NCBI GenBank assembly: GCA_020403045.1
Contig: JADBYK010000041.1
Span: 1 to 33,350, forward strand
Length of the DNA stretch: 33,350 nucleotides
Direction: 5' to 3'
Source of the DNA: Cytophagales bacterium
GTDB lineage: Bacteria; Bacteroidota; Bacteroidia; Cytophagales; Cyclobacteriaceae
This document shows positions 7,512 through 16,007 of the stretch, piece by piece. Position 1 is the first letter of the stretch; every line of letters starts with the position of its first letter. The notes under the pieces were generated by a model. The model saw nothing but the letters and a program-made list of their open reading frames with translations, was not told the origin of the DNA and did no database searches. Both the position numbers and the translations under genes were made by a program.

Positions 7512-8837
7512 ATGGAGATGCGAGATTTCATAGTAACACCCATCGTGATCTTTTTGGTTTTTGCGGGCGCCTATTTTGTCCGTCCTCGCGTTACAGATTC
7601 CACTATCCGAAAATATTTTTTACCTGCGCTGGCGATGAAAATTATTGGTGCACTTGCAGTGGGGTTTATTTATCAATTCTACTATTGGGGCGGTGACACC
7701 TACAATTTTCATACACATGGAAGCAGGCACATCTGGGAAGCGTTTATGGACTCACCTGAAAAAGGTTTGGGGCTTCTGTTTTCTGGAGGTGAGCATGGGC
7801 TTTACTACGAATATTCTAGTAAGATTCCATTTTTTACTGATCCAGCATCTTTCTTTATCATCCGTTTGTCGGCTGTCTTTGACCTTTTAACTTTCTCTAG
7901 TTATTCGGCAACGGCTGTCTGTTTTTCGGTAGTAAGTTTTGTGGGAATGTGGATGTTTTTTCTCACGTTTTATCGAAAGTACCCTCAGATTCACTGGCAA
8001 CTTGCGTTAGCGGTCTTTTTTATTCCCTCTGTATTTTTTTGGGGATCAGGATTGCTCAAGGACACACTGATGATCGGCTGCTTAGGCATTCTTACATTTG
8101 AGACGGATCGCCTTTTTTTTAGAAAAAGATTTTCAATTCTACATGTTTCGCTTCTGATTGTTTCGGTAGTGTGTATTTTCTCTGTCAAGAAATTTATCTT
8201 ACAAGCGTTTGTGCCCGCTGCTCTCTTGTGGATCTATATGGGGAATCTGAACAAGATTTCTTCTCTTGTTTTGAGGGTATTGCTGTTCCCTGTTTTGATT
8301 GCAATTTCAATCTTGTCTACGTATTACTCATTTGTGAAAATAGGAGAAGGAGACAGACGATATGCAGTAGAGAATATTGCTAAGACAGCGCAAATAACAG
8401 CCTACGACATTCGATTTTACACTGGTCGAGATGCGGGTTCTGGTTATACTTTGGGTGAGTTGGATGGTTCCTTTACCTCAATGCTAAAGCTGGCACCCCT
8501 AGCAATTAATGTTTCTTTGTTTCGCCCCTATCTCTGGGAAGTCAAAAACCCTCTAATGCTTTTGTCGGGATTAGAGAGCTTAACATTTTTTATTCTTACG
8601 ATGACGCTGATCTTCAAATACCGGCTTGATGTAGCTCGAGCCTTTCGCAATCCGGATGTGAGTTTTTCATTTGTGTTCGCCTTAATTTTTGCTTTTGCAG
8701 TGGGTGTTTCTTCGTTTAATTTTGGAACATTATCAAGGTATAAAATCCCACTATTGCCTTTTTATGCAGTTGCACTGGCACTTATTTTTTATGAAAACAA
8801 GCCTAAAAAAAGCGAGGAGTTAGAAACAACCGAATAA
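7512..8837 (+). CDS. Polytopic membrane protein, candidate glycan polymerase or GT-C-like protein
   Basis: A 441-residue integral membrane protein with about ten to twelve hydrophobic segments. The first periplasmic loop contains YYWGGDTYNFHTHG (about residues 57-70), reminiscent of acidic first-loop motifs in GT-C glycosyltransferases and of many unnamed proteins in Bacteroidota surface-glycan clusters. A large loop follows (residues 70-115), and the short basic C-terminal tail ends KKSEELETTE. It starts 4 bp after the TPR gene, so co-expression is likely. Its last 49 bp overlap the end of the opposing glycosyltransferase gene. A Wzy-like polymerase or GT-C transferase role is inference from topology and location; no catalytic residue can be assigned. 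Confidence 0.7.
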   Translation: MEMRDFIVTPIVIFLVFAGAYFVRPRVTDSTIRKYFLPALAMKIIGALAVGFIYQFYYWGGDTYNFHTHGSRHIWEAFMDSPEKGLGLLFSGGEHGLYYEYSSKIPFFTDPASFFIIRLSAVFDLLTFSSYSATAVCFSVVSFVGMWMFFLTFYRKYPQIHWQLALAVFFIPSVFFWGSGLLKDTLMIGCLGILTFETDRLFFRKRFSILHVSLLIVSVVCIFSVKKFILQAFVPAALLWIYMGNLNKISSLVLRVLLFPVLIAISILSTYYSFVKIGEGDRRYAVENIAKTAQITAYDIRFYTGRDAGSGYTLGELDGSFTSMLKLAPLAINVSLFRPYLWEVKNPLMLLSGLESLTFFILTMTLIFKYRLDVARAFRNPDVSFSFVFALIFAFAVGVSSFNFGTLSRYKIPLLPFYAVALALIFYENKPKKSEELETTE

Positions 8838-9889
8838 TTTGAAATGATTTTTTTTCGTCCCTCGACTCCCATTTGCTTTCGAAGAGTCAAATTAGTAATT
8901 AGTTTTTCTAAACATTCTACCCAATCTTCGTGTGTAAGGCATAAGAATCCATTCACACCGTGATCAATTATTTCACTGTTGACGCCAACTGGTGAAGCGA
9001 CTGCTGGAATCCCTAGCGACATATATTGTAACACTTTAAAACCGCACTTTCCTTTTGTCCATTCGTCATCGGGCAACGGCATTATACCAATATCAATTTT
9101 CAACAAATCTTCAATTTCGCTTTCCTTATTCCAGTCAATAAAAACGAAGCGAGTTAAGTTTAACTGTGGTCTCCTGTCTGCTATGAAAATGAATCGAACA
9201 TGGTCAAACTTAGTTTCAAGTTGCCTCAATGTCGATTCAATTTCCGTTAGATATTTTAGAGTGGAATGAGATCCAGTCCATCCTATAGTAACACTTGAGT
9301 TGGAACTCGGGCTTATTAACAATTTCTTTGTTTGATTATGTTTAGATTTAGTGTCAATAGTGGTTGGATTTACAATCACATTTAAATTAAACTGTTTTGA
9401 ATATGCTGCGAGATAGGCATTTCCACAACTTACACGGTAACTCCACTTGCATATCTGTCCTACTTTACTTCTCCATCTGATTAATTTTTCCAATTTAGAC
9501 TCGTCAGTTCTGTCGGTAAGCCAAATAGCATCGTCAAAGTCGTAAATTATTTTTTTCTTTAAAACTTTGGACACAATCCATTCAATAATTGGTGGCCCAA
9601 CGGGTGCTGCCTCTCTGAAAAGAAAAACAAAATCTGTGCGAACGACCATCGACAAATGAAACAATCTTCTTGCAAACCCCCAGAAAATAAAAAGGGGAAC
9701 TAGTAACCTAGTGCCTCGGCCTTGCAATTTGGCGTAACCGCCTTCTGAAAAAAAAGATAACAGGGTTAGTTGGTAGCCATGACCTTGAAGTATGTCGTAA
9801 TACTGTTCAAAGCGAAAGCGTTGACCCGGTGCTGTATCGTGCGGATAGGGTGTTAGAAATACAATCTTAAGGTTTCCGCGCAATGACAT
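8789..9889 (-). CDS. GT4-type glycosyltransferase
   Basis: A 366-residue GT-B-fold glycosyltransferase. It begins with the Rossmann strand LKIVFLTPYPHDTAPGQRFRFEQY, has IIYDFDDAIWL mid N-domain (about residue 115), and the C-terminal donor-binding region VTIGWTGSHSTLKYL and KGKCGFKVLQYMSLGIPAVASPVG typical of GT4/group 1 transferases. The start is set at the ATG at 9889 because it immediately precedes the first strand; the upstream TTG (9928) and ATG (9904) readings lie inside the methyltransferase gene. It overlaps the end of that gene by 23 bp, so the two are translationally coupled on the minus strand. Role: addition of one sugar in the surface glycan; donor and acceptor unknown. Confidence 0.88.
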   Translation of the reverse strand: MSLRGNLKIVFLTPYPHDTAPGQRFRFEQYYDILQGHGYQLTLLSFFSEGGYAKLQGRGTRLLVPLFIFWGFARRLFHLSMVVRTDFVFLFREAAPVGPPIIEWIVSKVLKKKIIYDFDDAIWLTDRTDESKLEKLIRWRSKVGQICKWSYRVSCGNAYLAAYSKQFNLNVIVNPTTIDTKSKHNQTKKLLISPSSNSSVTIGWTGSHSTLKYLTEIESTLRQLETKFDHVRFIFIADRRPQLNLTRFVFIDWNKESEIEDLLKIDIGIMPLPDDEWTKGKCGFKVLQYMSLGIPAVASPVGVNSEIIDHGVNGFLCLTHEDWVECLEKLITNLTLRKQMGVEGRKKIISNYSVVSNSSLFLGLFS

Positions 9890-10760
9890 GCCAATAGGGT
9901 TCATTGGTGGAAAATTGAATGTCAACAAAGCCAGCCTCGGTTAGCATGTCTGTTATTTCGCCTTTGGAGAACCTTTTTTCAAGGGGTGTGCCGAACCGAT
10001 CCAACGCATCATTTCTCATTATCAAAAAACTAGTCTTTTTATAGTATGAGAGCGGTAGCTTAGAGCTTAGAGAAGTAGAGAAATAGGAAACGAACGCGCT
10101 AAGTTTAGCTAACGGCCAATATACCAACGTAGCTATAACGTTACAGATTAATTTTTTTGCTGACGAAGGCAACGTTGAAATTATATTTCTCAATATATTT
10201 GAACAACTGAAAAAAAATCTAAAAATAATCCCCCTATTTTCCAGATTATAATACAGATAAAGTAAAAAGAAACCTCTATGCTTTGCCTTTTCAAAACATC
10301 TTTGAATGGCTAAGTAGGTATTGGGAACGTGATGCAAAACCCCCAAACTGTAAACAAGATCGAAAGAATTATCTGCAAAGGGAAGATTTTCAACGCTCGC
10401 ATGAGTTACTCGAATGTTATTCAAATTTCTAAGTAATTTTTTGGCAGTCCAGACCGAGGAACTTGGATCAATAGCCTCTATAAATTTTACTCGATCCGAA
10501 AGATACAAAGCCCACCGACCACTCCCGCATCCCACGTCAAGTGCTGTAAACTCCGAGATGCCAAGAGGCAATAGGTCGAAATAATCGTCTCCAATGGTTT
10601 TAATTTCATGGTGCGAAAAATTGTTAAAGGCTTCCCATTCGCTACCAAAAGAAAGCACTGTGTCCACGTCCAGATTTCTTTCATTGTTTGTAATAAAGGA
10701 GTTTATCCGTTCGGAGTCCAACATTAGAATTGAGGTCGGTTGGGAAGAATAGGGAACCAT
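9867..10760 (-). CDS. Class I SAM-dependent methyltransferase
   Basis: A 297-residue methyltransferase of the Methyltransf_11/25 type. Motif I is ALDVGCGSGRWALYL (about residues 75-90), the acidic post-I residue is in IEAIDPSS, motif post-II is VENLPFADNSFDLVYSLGVLHHV, and the C-terminal part contains a hydrophobic region (about 170-215) that may lie on the membrane. The protein ends NEPYWHVIARKP. The ATG at 10760 is preferred to an adjoining TTG. It is the first gene of the two-gene minus-strand unit and is divergent from wzm across a 309-bp gap. Likely role: methylation of a sugar or lipid-linked intermediate of the glycan (inference from position). Confidence 0.88.
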   Translation of the reverse strand: MVPYSSQPTSILMLDSERINSFITNNERNLDVDTVLSFGSEWEAFNNFSHHEIKTIGDDYFDLLPLGISEFTALDVGCGSGRWALYLSDRVKFIEAIDPSSSVWTAKKLLRNLNNIRVTHASVENLPFADNSFDLVYSLGVLHHVPNTYLAIQRCFEKAKHRGFFLLYLYYNLENRGIIFRFFFSCSNILRNIISTLPSSAKKLICNVIATLVYWPLAKLSAFVSYFSTSLSSKLPLSYYKKTSFLIMRNDALDRFGTPLEKRFSKGEITDMLTEAGFVDIQFSTNEPYWHVIARKP

Positions 10761-11069
10761 CAAACGCGAAATTAATTACCAACAAAGATCAAAAAGAATT
10801 GGCACTAGTTCATGCACATTATTATGCTTAATAACAGATAATTGTCAATATTGGAGTCATGCAATTGGAAAATATTTTGTGAGTTGGTGGGGCAAGTAAG
10901 CTTCTTTGCAATTATCGCACTTATTTGCGGTTAAAGAAACAGTACAAGACATTACAATTTACTTTGTAACTAAATGAGATGGAAAGAAACAAATTTTCGT
11001 AGTAACTTGCCCTAAAAGTCCAAGATCGAGTTTGGCGATCCCTTATACCTGCCTTAATGACCATCGTGA
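10761..11069. promoter_or_regulatory. Divergent intergenic region between the methyltransferase and wzm
   Basis: About 309 bp of AT-rich non-coding sequence between divergent transcription units, so both promoters should lie here. No exact TAnnTTTG -7 element was found. Close one-off forms are TTACTTTG near 10960 on the plus strand and TAATTTCG near 10773 on the minus strand. No strong hairpin, repeat or small gene was seen. Confidence 0.4.
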
Positions 11070-11900
11070 ATGTCTGAGTCAATTGAGTTTACAATAGAGT
11101 CCTCGAAACGAACGCTTTTTGGTGGGAAAGAACTATGGCGTTACCGGGAGCTTTTTTATTTTTTCACTTGGCGTGATATCAAAATCAAGTATAAACAAAC
11201 TGTTTTGGGTTTTTTGTGGGCTGTGTTGCAGCCATTATTTATGATGGTGATTTTTACTTTGTTTTTTGGTAGAGCTTTAAATATTCCATCTCAAGATTTG
11301 CCTTATCCTATTTTTGTTTTTTCAGGGCTACTATTGTGGAATATGTTTTCTACAGGACTTACGAGCTCAGCCAATAGTATGGTCAATAACTCGGCCATTA
11401 TCAAAAAGATTTACTTTCCGCGGCTAATTATTCCAACTTCTGCTATATTAGTTGCCCTTTTCGATTTTTTTATGGCTTTTGTGTTATTTATACCATTGCT
11501 CCTTTTTTACAAGCAACCAATTTCATTTGCTGCTTGGTGGTGCTGGCCGCTTGCTGTCTTCGTAACGCTAATGGGTACTCTGGGGCCTGGTTGTTTGTTA
11601 GCTGCTTTGAATGTAAAATACAGAGATTTTCGCTACGTCATACCCTTTTTGATTCAAGCGTTGTTTTTTTTAACGCCTGTCATTTATCCAGTTACGTTAC
11701 TCAAGTACCCGCTGTTACAATATGTGTTGGTTCTATCACCCATGTATGCTGCCATCGAATTGTTTCGGTTACCCCTGGTAGGTTTGGCTGATATGAACAC
11801 AACATTTTTGTTTATTAGCTTCGGTTCAGGTACGTTTTTGTTGCTGATCGGTGTCTTATATTTTAAAAAGACCGAGGCTTTTTTTGCAGACTTTGCGTAG
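11070..11900 (+). CDS. wzm: ABC-2 type polysaccharide/O-antigen export permease
   Basis: A 276-residue inner-membrane permease that, with the ATPase encoded next, moves an undecaprenol-linked glycan across the inner membrane. The N-terminal amphipathic segment LWRYRELFYFFTWRDIKIKYKQTVLGFLWAVLQPL is the family hallmark, followed by six hydrophobic segments (residues ~35-55, 65-85, 110-135, 145-170, 180-200, 240-265). Length is normal for Wzm/TagG proteins. The ATG at 11070 is used because all conserved sequence follows it. It opens the long plus-strand run, and wzt starts 5 bp after its stop. Confidence 0.93.
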   Translation: MSESIEFTIESSKRTLFGGKELWRYRELFYFFTWRDIKIKYKQTVLGFLWAVLQPLFMMVIFTLFFGRALNIPSQDLPYPIFVFSGLLLWNMFSTGLTSSANSMVNNSAIIKKIYFPRLIIPTSAILVALFDFFMAFVLFIPLLLFYKQPISFAAWWCWPLAVFVTLMGTLGPGCLLAALNVKYRDFRYVIPFLIQALFFLTPVIYPVTLLKYPLLQYVLVLSPMYAAIELFRLPLVGLADMNTTFLFISFGSGTFLLLIGVLYFKKTEAFFADFA

Positions 11901-11905
11901 ATAGA

Positions 11906-13096
11906 ATGAAGCCCATCCTCGAGATACAAAGCGTCTCCAAAAAATACCGTATTCAGCATTTGGCCGGTGGCTATTTGAGTTTGCGCGAGCGGATGAAGGA
12001 GGCATTCATGTCCAAGCAAAATGTGGCAGAAGATTTCTGGGCGTTAAAAGATGTTTCTTTTGAAGTGCAGGCGGGAGAGTCTATTGGTATCATCGGGCGT
12101 AATGGAGCCGGCAAGTCAACACTGTTAAAGATACTTTCTAAAATAACTCCCCCCACCACCGGACGAATTGTATCTCGAGGACGCATTGCAAGCCTTTTGG
12201 AAGTAGGCACAGGCTTTCATCCTGAATTGACTGGTAGAGAAAATATTTTCTTCAACGGTTCCCTACTGGGTATGAAACGTATAGAAATAGCAGCAAAGTT
12301 TGACGAGATTGTTGACTTTAGTGGTGTGGAGAAGTTCTTGGATACCCCATTAAAGCACTATAGCAGCGGTATGCAGTTAAGGTTGGCATTTGCCGTGGCA
12401 GCTTTCTTAGAGCCAGAGATTTTGATCATTGATGAGGTGCTGGCGGTGGGCGATGCGGAGTTTCAAAAGAAGTGTTTGGGTAAGATGGAGGACGTGAGCA
12501 AGAGTGGCAGGACGATTTTGTTTGTGAGTCATAATATGGCGGCAGTAAATAGTTTGTGTTCAAGTGGAATTTTGTTAAAAGATGGCGCAGTTCAATATGC
12601 AGGTGAAATAAAAAACGCCATAGAATTACATATAAATGGGGACGCAAGGTTATTTGTGGATAAAGCAGGTCTACGAAAATTATCTCGCGATTTAAATATT
12701 GAAAGTATAACTATTGAAACTTCTACGATACGAGTTTTTGATGAATTTAGATATTCCTTTTGTTTAGTGAGTAAAGAACCTAATCCCATAACTGGATTAG
12801 CGCTGCTAGTTTATAGTGAGTTGAATGAGCGTATTGGAATCATTGATTTGCGTAACAATGCCTTAGTTTCAAAGTCGTCTAGTCAAAAAAAAATTTGTAT
12901 TGAAGGTTCCATATACGACTTTTCATTGATAGAAGGAAATTACAAAATCGGACTATACCTGTCTTCGGCTCTATACCAAGGTGAAGTCCATGACTTGATT
13001 ATGGTCCAGGTAACACCCCCACCTTCTGAAGTCCTTCCCTATGAAAAACAATATAGGGGATTGGTCGAGTTTAAACACAAATTCTCAATTTGTTAG
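11906..13096 (+). CDS. wzt: O-antigen/polysaccharide ABC transporter ATPase with extended C-terminal domain
   Basis: A 396-residue ATPase partner of Wzm. Walker A is GRNGAGKST (residues 64-72), the signature is YSSGMQLRL (152-160), Walker B is ILIIDE (172-177), followed by the usual D-loop and the switch histidine in VSHNMA. About 150 residues follow the nucleotide-binding domain, with a beta-rich sequence fitting the Wzt C-terminal carbohydrate-binding domain (about 265-390). Transporters with this domain recognise a modified non-reducing end of the glycan in characterised cases such as E. coli O8/O9a. That suggests this glycan also carries a terminal cap, for which the neighbouring methyltransferases are candidates. 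The C-terminal half is noticeably more AT-rich than the ATPase half. Confidence 0.93.
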   Translation: MKPILEIQSVSKKYRIQHLAGGYLSLRERMKEAFMSKQNVAEDFWALKDVSFEVQAGESIGIIGRNGAGKSTLLKILSKITPPTTGRIVSRGRIASLLEVGTGFHPELTGRENIFFNGSLLGMKRIEIAAKFDEIVDFSGVEKFLDTPLKHYSSGMQLRLAFAVAAFLEPEILIIDEVLAVGDAEFQKKCLGKMEDVSKSGRTILFVSHNMAAVNSLCSSGILLKDGAVQYAGEIKNAIELHINGDARLFVDKAGLRKLSRDLNIESITIETSTIRVFDEFRYSFCLVSKEPNPITGLALLVYSELNERIGIIDLRNNALVSKSSSQKKICIEGSIYDFSLIEGNYKIGLYLSSALYQGEVHDLIMVQVTPPPSEVLPYEKQYRGLVEFKHKFSIC

Positions 13097-13113
13097 TAGT
13101 GACGACATCAATC

Positions 13114-13992
13114 ATGAAGAAAGAGCTCCCTTTTAAAACCATTATTTTTAATTTCTTTAGGATATTGTTCAAGAAATATCCCTTCGAAAAATGGTTGAGC
13201 CTACAAGTGATAGACATGGACGAGAAAAGTAGATTATACAGATTAATACCACATAGTTATACATATCAAGAGAACGATTATCGAATAGTTACCCGTCATG
13301 ACGTAAAACTAAAATTATACTTGAGCGATTATTTGGGTCACTGCCTTTACTTTCAATACAGAAACCCTGAACTTGAGTCGTACAAAAAACTATTTGACCA
13401 TGTGAGGGCTACGTCAATTTGTATTGATGTAGGTTCGAATATTGGATATGTAGCATTGGTTATGGCTACAATTGCCCGGCAAGGGAGGGTAATTGGTTTT
13501 GAACCAGATTCATCAAATTATAATAGATTAATGGAGAATTTTGAACTGAATAATTTACCCAATGTTCAAGTATACAATTTAGGCTTGGGTGAGAAATGTT
13601 CTATAGAGGGAATGGAGGTAAATCCAGAAAGTACTGGGAGAAACAAAATTATGCTTGGAAAATCTGACAATAAAGTAAAAATTGTGAGCCTTGATGAGCA
13701 GTTAAAGAATATTTCACTTGATGTTATTAACTTGATTAAAATAGATGTAGAAGGCTATGAGCTAAAAGTGCTAAAGGGAGGTAAAGCAACGTTAACCAAG
13801 TACTTACCAATTATATTTATTGAAATAGACGATCGAAATCTTGCTTGTTATGGTGATCGCCCAGAAGAGTTAGTTTCTTTGTTAAGTGAAATAGGATATA
13901 AGAATTTTATTAATGTACAGACCAATCAACGCATTACCGCCTCGTCAGATTTTAACAACGTACATTTTGATATGATAGCTTCTTCGATATGA
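13114..13992 (+). CDS. FkbM family methyltransferase
   Basis: A 292-residue SAM-dependent methyltransferase of the FkbM family. Motif I is CIDVGSNIGYVAL (about residues 103-115), followed by GFEPDSSNYNRLMENFELNN, a VSLDEQL segment, and the family's LIKIDVEGYELKVLKGG block. The ATG at 13114 is chosen over a TTG at 13090 that would overlap wzt. It follows wzt by 17 bp, and its stop overlaps the next start (ATGA), so it is in the export operon. FkbM enzymes O-methylate sugars or related hydroxyls; here it may cap or decorate the glycan (inference). Confidence 0.9.
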   Translation: MKKELPFKTIIFNFFRILFKKYPFEKWLSLQVIDMDEKSRLYRLIPHSYTYQENDYRIVTRHDVKLKLYLSDYLGHCLYFQYRNPELESYKKLFDHVRATSICIDVGSNIGYVALVMATIARQGRVIGFEPDSSNYNRLMENFELNNLPNVQVYNLGLGEKCSIEGMEVNPESTGRNKIMLGKSDNKVKIVSLDEQLKNISLDVINLIKIDVEGYELKVLKGGKATLTKYLPIIFIEIDDRNLACYGDRPEELVSLLSEIGYKNFINVQTNQRITASSDFNNVHFDMIASSI

Positions 13993-14873
13993 AATGCAGT
14001 CTCATCATTCCTACTTATAACGGATCACATAAAATAGGAAACCTATTTGACTCCTTACAAGCGCAGTCATATAGAGATTTTGAAATAGTTGTTGTTGTGG
14101 ATGGATCTACGGATAACACGGTTGATATTGTTGAGTCGTATAGAACCGATTTGTCTAAACTTAGATTAGTTGTTACCGAAAATCAAGGAAGGTCAAAAAC
14201 TAGAAACGCTGGAGCTCAGAACTCCGAAGGAGATTTGTTTATTTTTATTGATGACGATGTAATAGCAGACATTGATTTGGTGCAAAAGCACATCTTCTTC
14301 CACATGAATAACCCAGGCAGTTTTATTTTGACCGGCACTCATCGGGAATTACCAGGCGAGACGGATATACAGAAGTATCGCGAGAGTTTAGCCGTATTTT
14401 GGCATTCACGATATAAAGAGAAGGTTACTAAAGTGGGTTTTGACAATCTTTATTTTGCTGCAGGTAATTGTTCAATTCCTAAAACAATATTCTATCAATT
14501 GGGTGGTTTTGACGAGAGATTACTTAACGTTGAAGATTATGATTTTGCACACCGTGCGCTTAAAGCAGGCGTCCCGGTATTTTTTAACAAAGAAATTATG
14601 GCTACCCACTGTGATTTAATTTCTTGTAAGAGTTATATAAGACGTCAGCGTGAATATGATGAGGGAAAAAGGCAGCGTAATAGGATAAATGAAATAGCTG
14701 AAAGGAAATTTTTCGTAAAGCATCTCTTGTATAGATTTTTAGCGTTTAATTTTTTGGTAAGATTAATTGACAAAAATTATTTTGTTATACTTCCAAAGAA
14801 AATGAGATATAAATTTTATGATCTGGTAATTCATTCGTTGTCTGTTGAGTATCCAACCATTCAATTGTCGTGA
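13989..14873 (+). CDS. GT2 family glycosyltransferase
   Basis: A 294-residue GT-A enzyme. N-terminal SLIIPTYNGSHKIGNLFDSL, the nucleotide-binding VVVDGSTDNT (about residues 35-44), the metal-binding FIDDDV (about 86-91), and the C-terminal GGFDERLLNVEDYDFAHRALKAG acceptor/catalytic-base region (about 177-200) are all present. No membrane segment is evident, so it is probably cytoplasmic and peripheral. It overlaps the FkbM gene by 4 bp (ATGA) and precedes a GT4 gene by 18 bp. Donor sugar unknown. Confidence 0.92.
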   Translation: MKCSLIIPTYNGSHKIGNLFDSLQAQSYRDFEIVVVVDGSTDNTVDIVESYRTDLSKLRLVVTENQGRSKTRNAGAQNSEGDLFIFIDDDVIADIDLVQKHIFFHMNNPGSFILTGTHRELPGETDIQKYRESLAVFWHSRYKEKVTKVGFDNLYFAAGNCSIPKTIFYQLGGFDERLLNVEDYDFAHRALKAGVPVFFNKEIMATHCDLISCKSYIRRQREYDEGKRQRNRINEIAERKFFVKHLLYRFLAFNFLVRLIDKNYFVILPKKMRYKFYDLVIHSLSVEYPTIQLS

Positions 14874-14891
14874 TCAACGTTTAGTTAATCC

Positions 14892-15965
14892 ATGAAAATT
14901 CTTCATATCATTGACTCGTTGGGCATTGGAGGAGCAGAAGTGTTATTGCGAGAGACCTTGCCATTATTACCGGAATATGAGCATACTATTTGTTATCTAA
15001 GAAAACCGGATGATTTATACCAAGCTCTATCCAAACACCCCATATACTTTCTTGATTACAATACAAAGCATTCGTTTTATAGGACATTAAAAAGGTTAAG
15101 AAAAGTTATTAAACTGATCAAACCCGAGATTATTCACTCACACCTTTTTTTAAGCACAATCCTATGTCGGTTGGCTATTCTCTTTACTAAAACAAAACTG
15201 GTAACAACCATTCATGGTCAATTGGGAATCGACCCTTTTAACAAGAGTACGCTTTCTTTGATCGCGGAAAGATTGACGACATCAGCTTGTCACAGTATTA
15301 TTTGTGTTTCAAAGTTTGTGTTGAATGACTATGATTTATATATAAAAAAGAGGGCTAAACGTTATGTTCTTTTTAACTTTGTCAATAACTCATTTTTTGA
15401 TCATGGTAGAACCAATACCATCTCCCCCATCGTCCATCCACTACGCATCGTTGCAATTGGAAGTTTAAAAAATGAAAAGAACTATTTTTATCTTTTAAAG
15501 GCTTCTGAAAATCTAAATGATGTCACGATTATGATTGACATTTATGGTGATGGACCTGAAAGAGAAAGATTGCAAAATTTAATAAACGAAAAACGCTTGT
15601 CTGTATCACTTAAAGGAACCACTAAGGATATTTTAAATGTCCTAGCGAGGAGTCATCTTTACGTTATCTGCTCGTTATCCGAGGGCTGTCCATTAGCGCT
15701 GCTTGAGGCAATGGCTGCTGGTATGCCAATACTAGCATCAGACATACCTATATTTCGAGAAGTGTTGGAGGATTCTGCCCTCTACTTTGATTTGGATACA
15801 CCTGAGGATTTGGCAAATAAGATAAAAATGATTGCAAGTGGGCAAGTTGATATTATGCAACTAGGCTATAAAAGCTACAAGCGAGCGTTAGAGATAGCAA
15901 CATCGGATAAATATATTCGTCAACTGAAAGAAATATATTCTGAACTCTTAGCAAAACCAGAATAG
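14892..15965 (+). CDS. GT4 family glycosyltransferase
   Basis: A 357-residue GT-B enzyme. The N-terminus ILHIIDSLGIGGAEVLL is the glycine-rich first loop of GT4 proteins, with IIHSHLFLST and VTTIHGQ following. The C-domain has VAIGSLKNEKNYFYLLKA, IYGDGPERERLQNLI and the E-x7-E motif in SEGCPLALLEAMAAGMPILAS (about residues 260-280). Length and motifs are complete. It lies between GT2 and the asparagine-synthase-like gene in the plus-strand run and adds a sugar to the glycan; donor unknown. Confidence 0.92.
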   Translation: MKILHIIDSLGIGGAEVLLRETLPLLPEYEHTICYLRKPDDLYQALSKHPIYFLDYNTKHSFYRTLKRLRKVIKLIKPEIIHSHLFLSTILCRLAILFTKTKLVTTIHGQLGIDPFNKSTLSLIAERLTTSACHSIICVSKFVLNDYDLYIKKRAKRYVLFNFVNNSFFDHGRTNTISPIVHPLRIVAIGSLKNEKNYFYLLKASENLNDVTIMIDIYGDGPERERLQNLINEKRLSVSLKGTTKDILNVLARSHLYVICSLSEGCPLALLEAMAAGMPILASDIPIFREVLEDSALYFDLDTPEDLANKIKMIASGQVDIMQLGYKSYKRALEIATSDKYIRQLKEIYSELLAKPE

Positions 15966-16007
15966 CGTTCTAGGTGAGAGCAGGTTTAATTAAAAATGCA
16001 TTTTGAA

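Noticed and set aside
9890-9928. N-terminal extension of the minus-strand glycosyltransferase from a TTG at 9928
   Set aside because: It lies wholly in the methyltransferase coding region, and the family's first beta strand begins right after the ATG at 9889.
13090-13113. Upstream TTG start for the FkbM methyltransferase
   Set aside because: It would overlap wzt and add eight residues with no family similarity; an ATG at 13114 is available.
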